Positions 5,544 through 5,825 of a DNA stretch of 5,825 nucleotides are shown piece by piece. The notes under the pieces were generated by a model. It searched no databases. It saw only the letters and a program-made list of their open reading frames with translations, and had not been told where the DNA came from. The stretch is taken from positions 1-5,825 of the forward strand of contig DATCGY010000314.1 in NCBI GenBank assembly GCA_036508635.1. Direction: 5' to 3'. Both the position numbers and the translations under genes were made by a program. The DNA is from FEN-727 sp036508635 (lineage in GTDB: Bacteria; Actinomycetota; Geothermincolia; Fen-727; Anoxymicrobiaceae). Within the stretch, counting starts at the first letter, position 1; each line of letters starts with the position of its first letter.

Positions 5544-5825
5544 ATGACCGACACTGACGATCTATACGGGCCCGGCGTCGTCGTAGCTATTGAGCCCGGG
5601 TCTCCGGCGGAATCCGCCGGAGTGTTGTCCGGCGACTTTCTCTGGGCGGTGGACGGCGAGCCTTTGAGGGACGTCATAGATTACTACCTGCTGATGGCTG
5701 ACGATATCACGCACAGGCTCGAGCTGGAGAGGAACGGCTCCCACTTCAATGCCGAGATTGACGCCACCGGCGGCAACCCGGGCATCGAGCTCGAGAGCCC
5801 GCTCTTCGGCCGTCTGGTCGAGTGC
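5544..5825 (+). CDS. PDZ-domain protein of the radical SAM/DUF512 family (5' part only)
   Basis: Only the first 94 residues are in the window; the frame is still open at the edge. They form a PDZ-like domain: GVVVAIEPGSPAESAGVLSGD (carboxylate-binding loop and first helix, about 11-31), then AVDGEPLRDVIDYYLLMADD (about 35-54), a strand pair LELERNGSHFNAEID (about 59-73), then GIELESPLFGRLVEC ending at C94. In the DUF512 family a PDZ of this kind, with the same DGEP-x-RD-x-IDY pattern and closing E-x-PLF, is followed by a cysteine-rich radical SAM-like core, and C94 would be its first cysteine. The family's function is not established; it is often found near the GTPase gene der in anaerobes (recalled, not seen here). 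It starts divergently from the EF-G-like gene. Confidence in the gene is high, in the family good, in the rest of the protein inferred. Confidence 0.85.
   Translation, partial: MTDTDDLYGPGVVVAIEPGSPAESAGVLSGDFLWAVDGEPLRDVIDYYLLMADDITHRLELERNGSHFNAEIDATGGNPGIELESPLFGRLVEC

Noticed and set aside
5525..5557. Ten-codon frame ATGGAGGTG... overlapping the PDZ gene start
   Set aside because: It has no ribosome site of its own, and its first bases are the ribosome site of the PDZ gene.

Overview
The window carries four complete protein genes, one tRNA gene and one protein gene cut off by the right edge. It looks like ordinary bacterial chromosome. The DNA is fairly GC-rich, two of the five protein genes start with GTG, and Shine-Dalgarno sites are visible. 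The threonyl-tRNA synthetase and HIT-protein pair matches the actinobacterial order thrS then an Ap4A-phosphorylase-like HIT gene (Mycobacterium Rv2614c-Rv2613c, from memory). The start of a PDZ/DUF512 protein at the right edge is a family more typical of anaerobic Firmicutes and deep-branching lineages. My best inference is a Gram-positive, possibly anaerobic, deep-branching actinobacterium or relative. This is not proven by the sequence.

Layout: bases 49-540 (minus) encode a membrane protein with a cytoplasmic zinc ribbon and a pseudopilin-like outer part. A short AT-rich divergent region (about 547-623) leads into tRNA-Val(GAC) at 624-698, which is followed by an intrinsic terminator at 716-737. 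The plus-strand operon thrS (755-2680) and HIT hydrolase (2684-3169) follows at once. A GC-rich convergent spacer with ACCCGG-type repeats and a short hairpin separates it from a minus-strand EF-G-like GTPase (3274-5355). This belongs to the divergent EF-G2/FusA2-type group and is unlikely to be the housekeeping fusA. A divergent spacer with a good promoter for the EF-G-like gene (TATAAT box) separates it from the truncated PDZ/DUF512 gene that begins at 5544.

How the genes work together: most of the content is translation-related (tRNA-Val, ThrRS, EF-G-like factor). The HIT enzyme probably degrades Ap4A-type dinucleotides, which aminoacyl-tRNA synthetases make as side products, so its tight coupling to thrS makes sense. 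There is no CRISPR array, insertion sequence, phage module or toxin-antitoxin pair. I found no clear new multi-gene system. The points most worth a second look are the zinc-ribbon/pseudopilin fusion, the tRNA-terminator-thrS arrangement with no room for a separate thrS promoter after the terminator, and the altered GTPase motifs of the EF-G-like protein.
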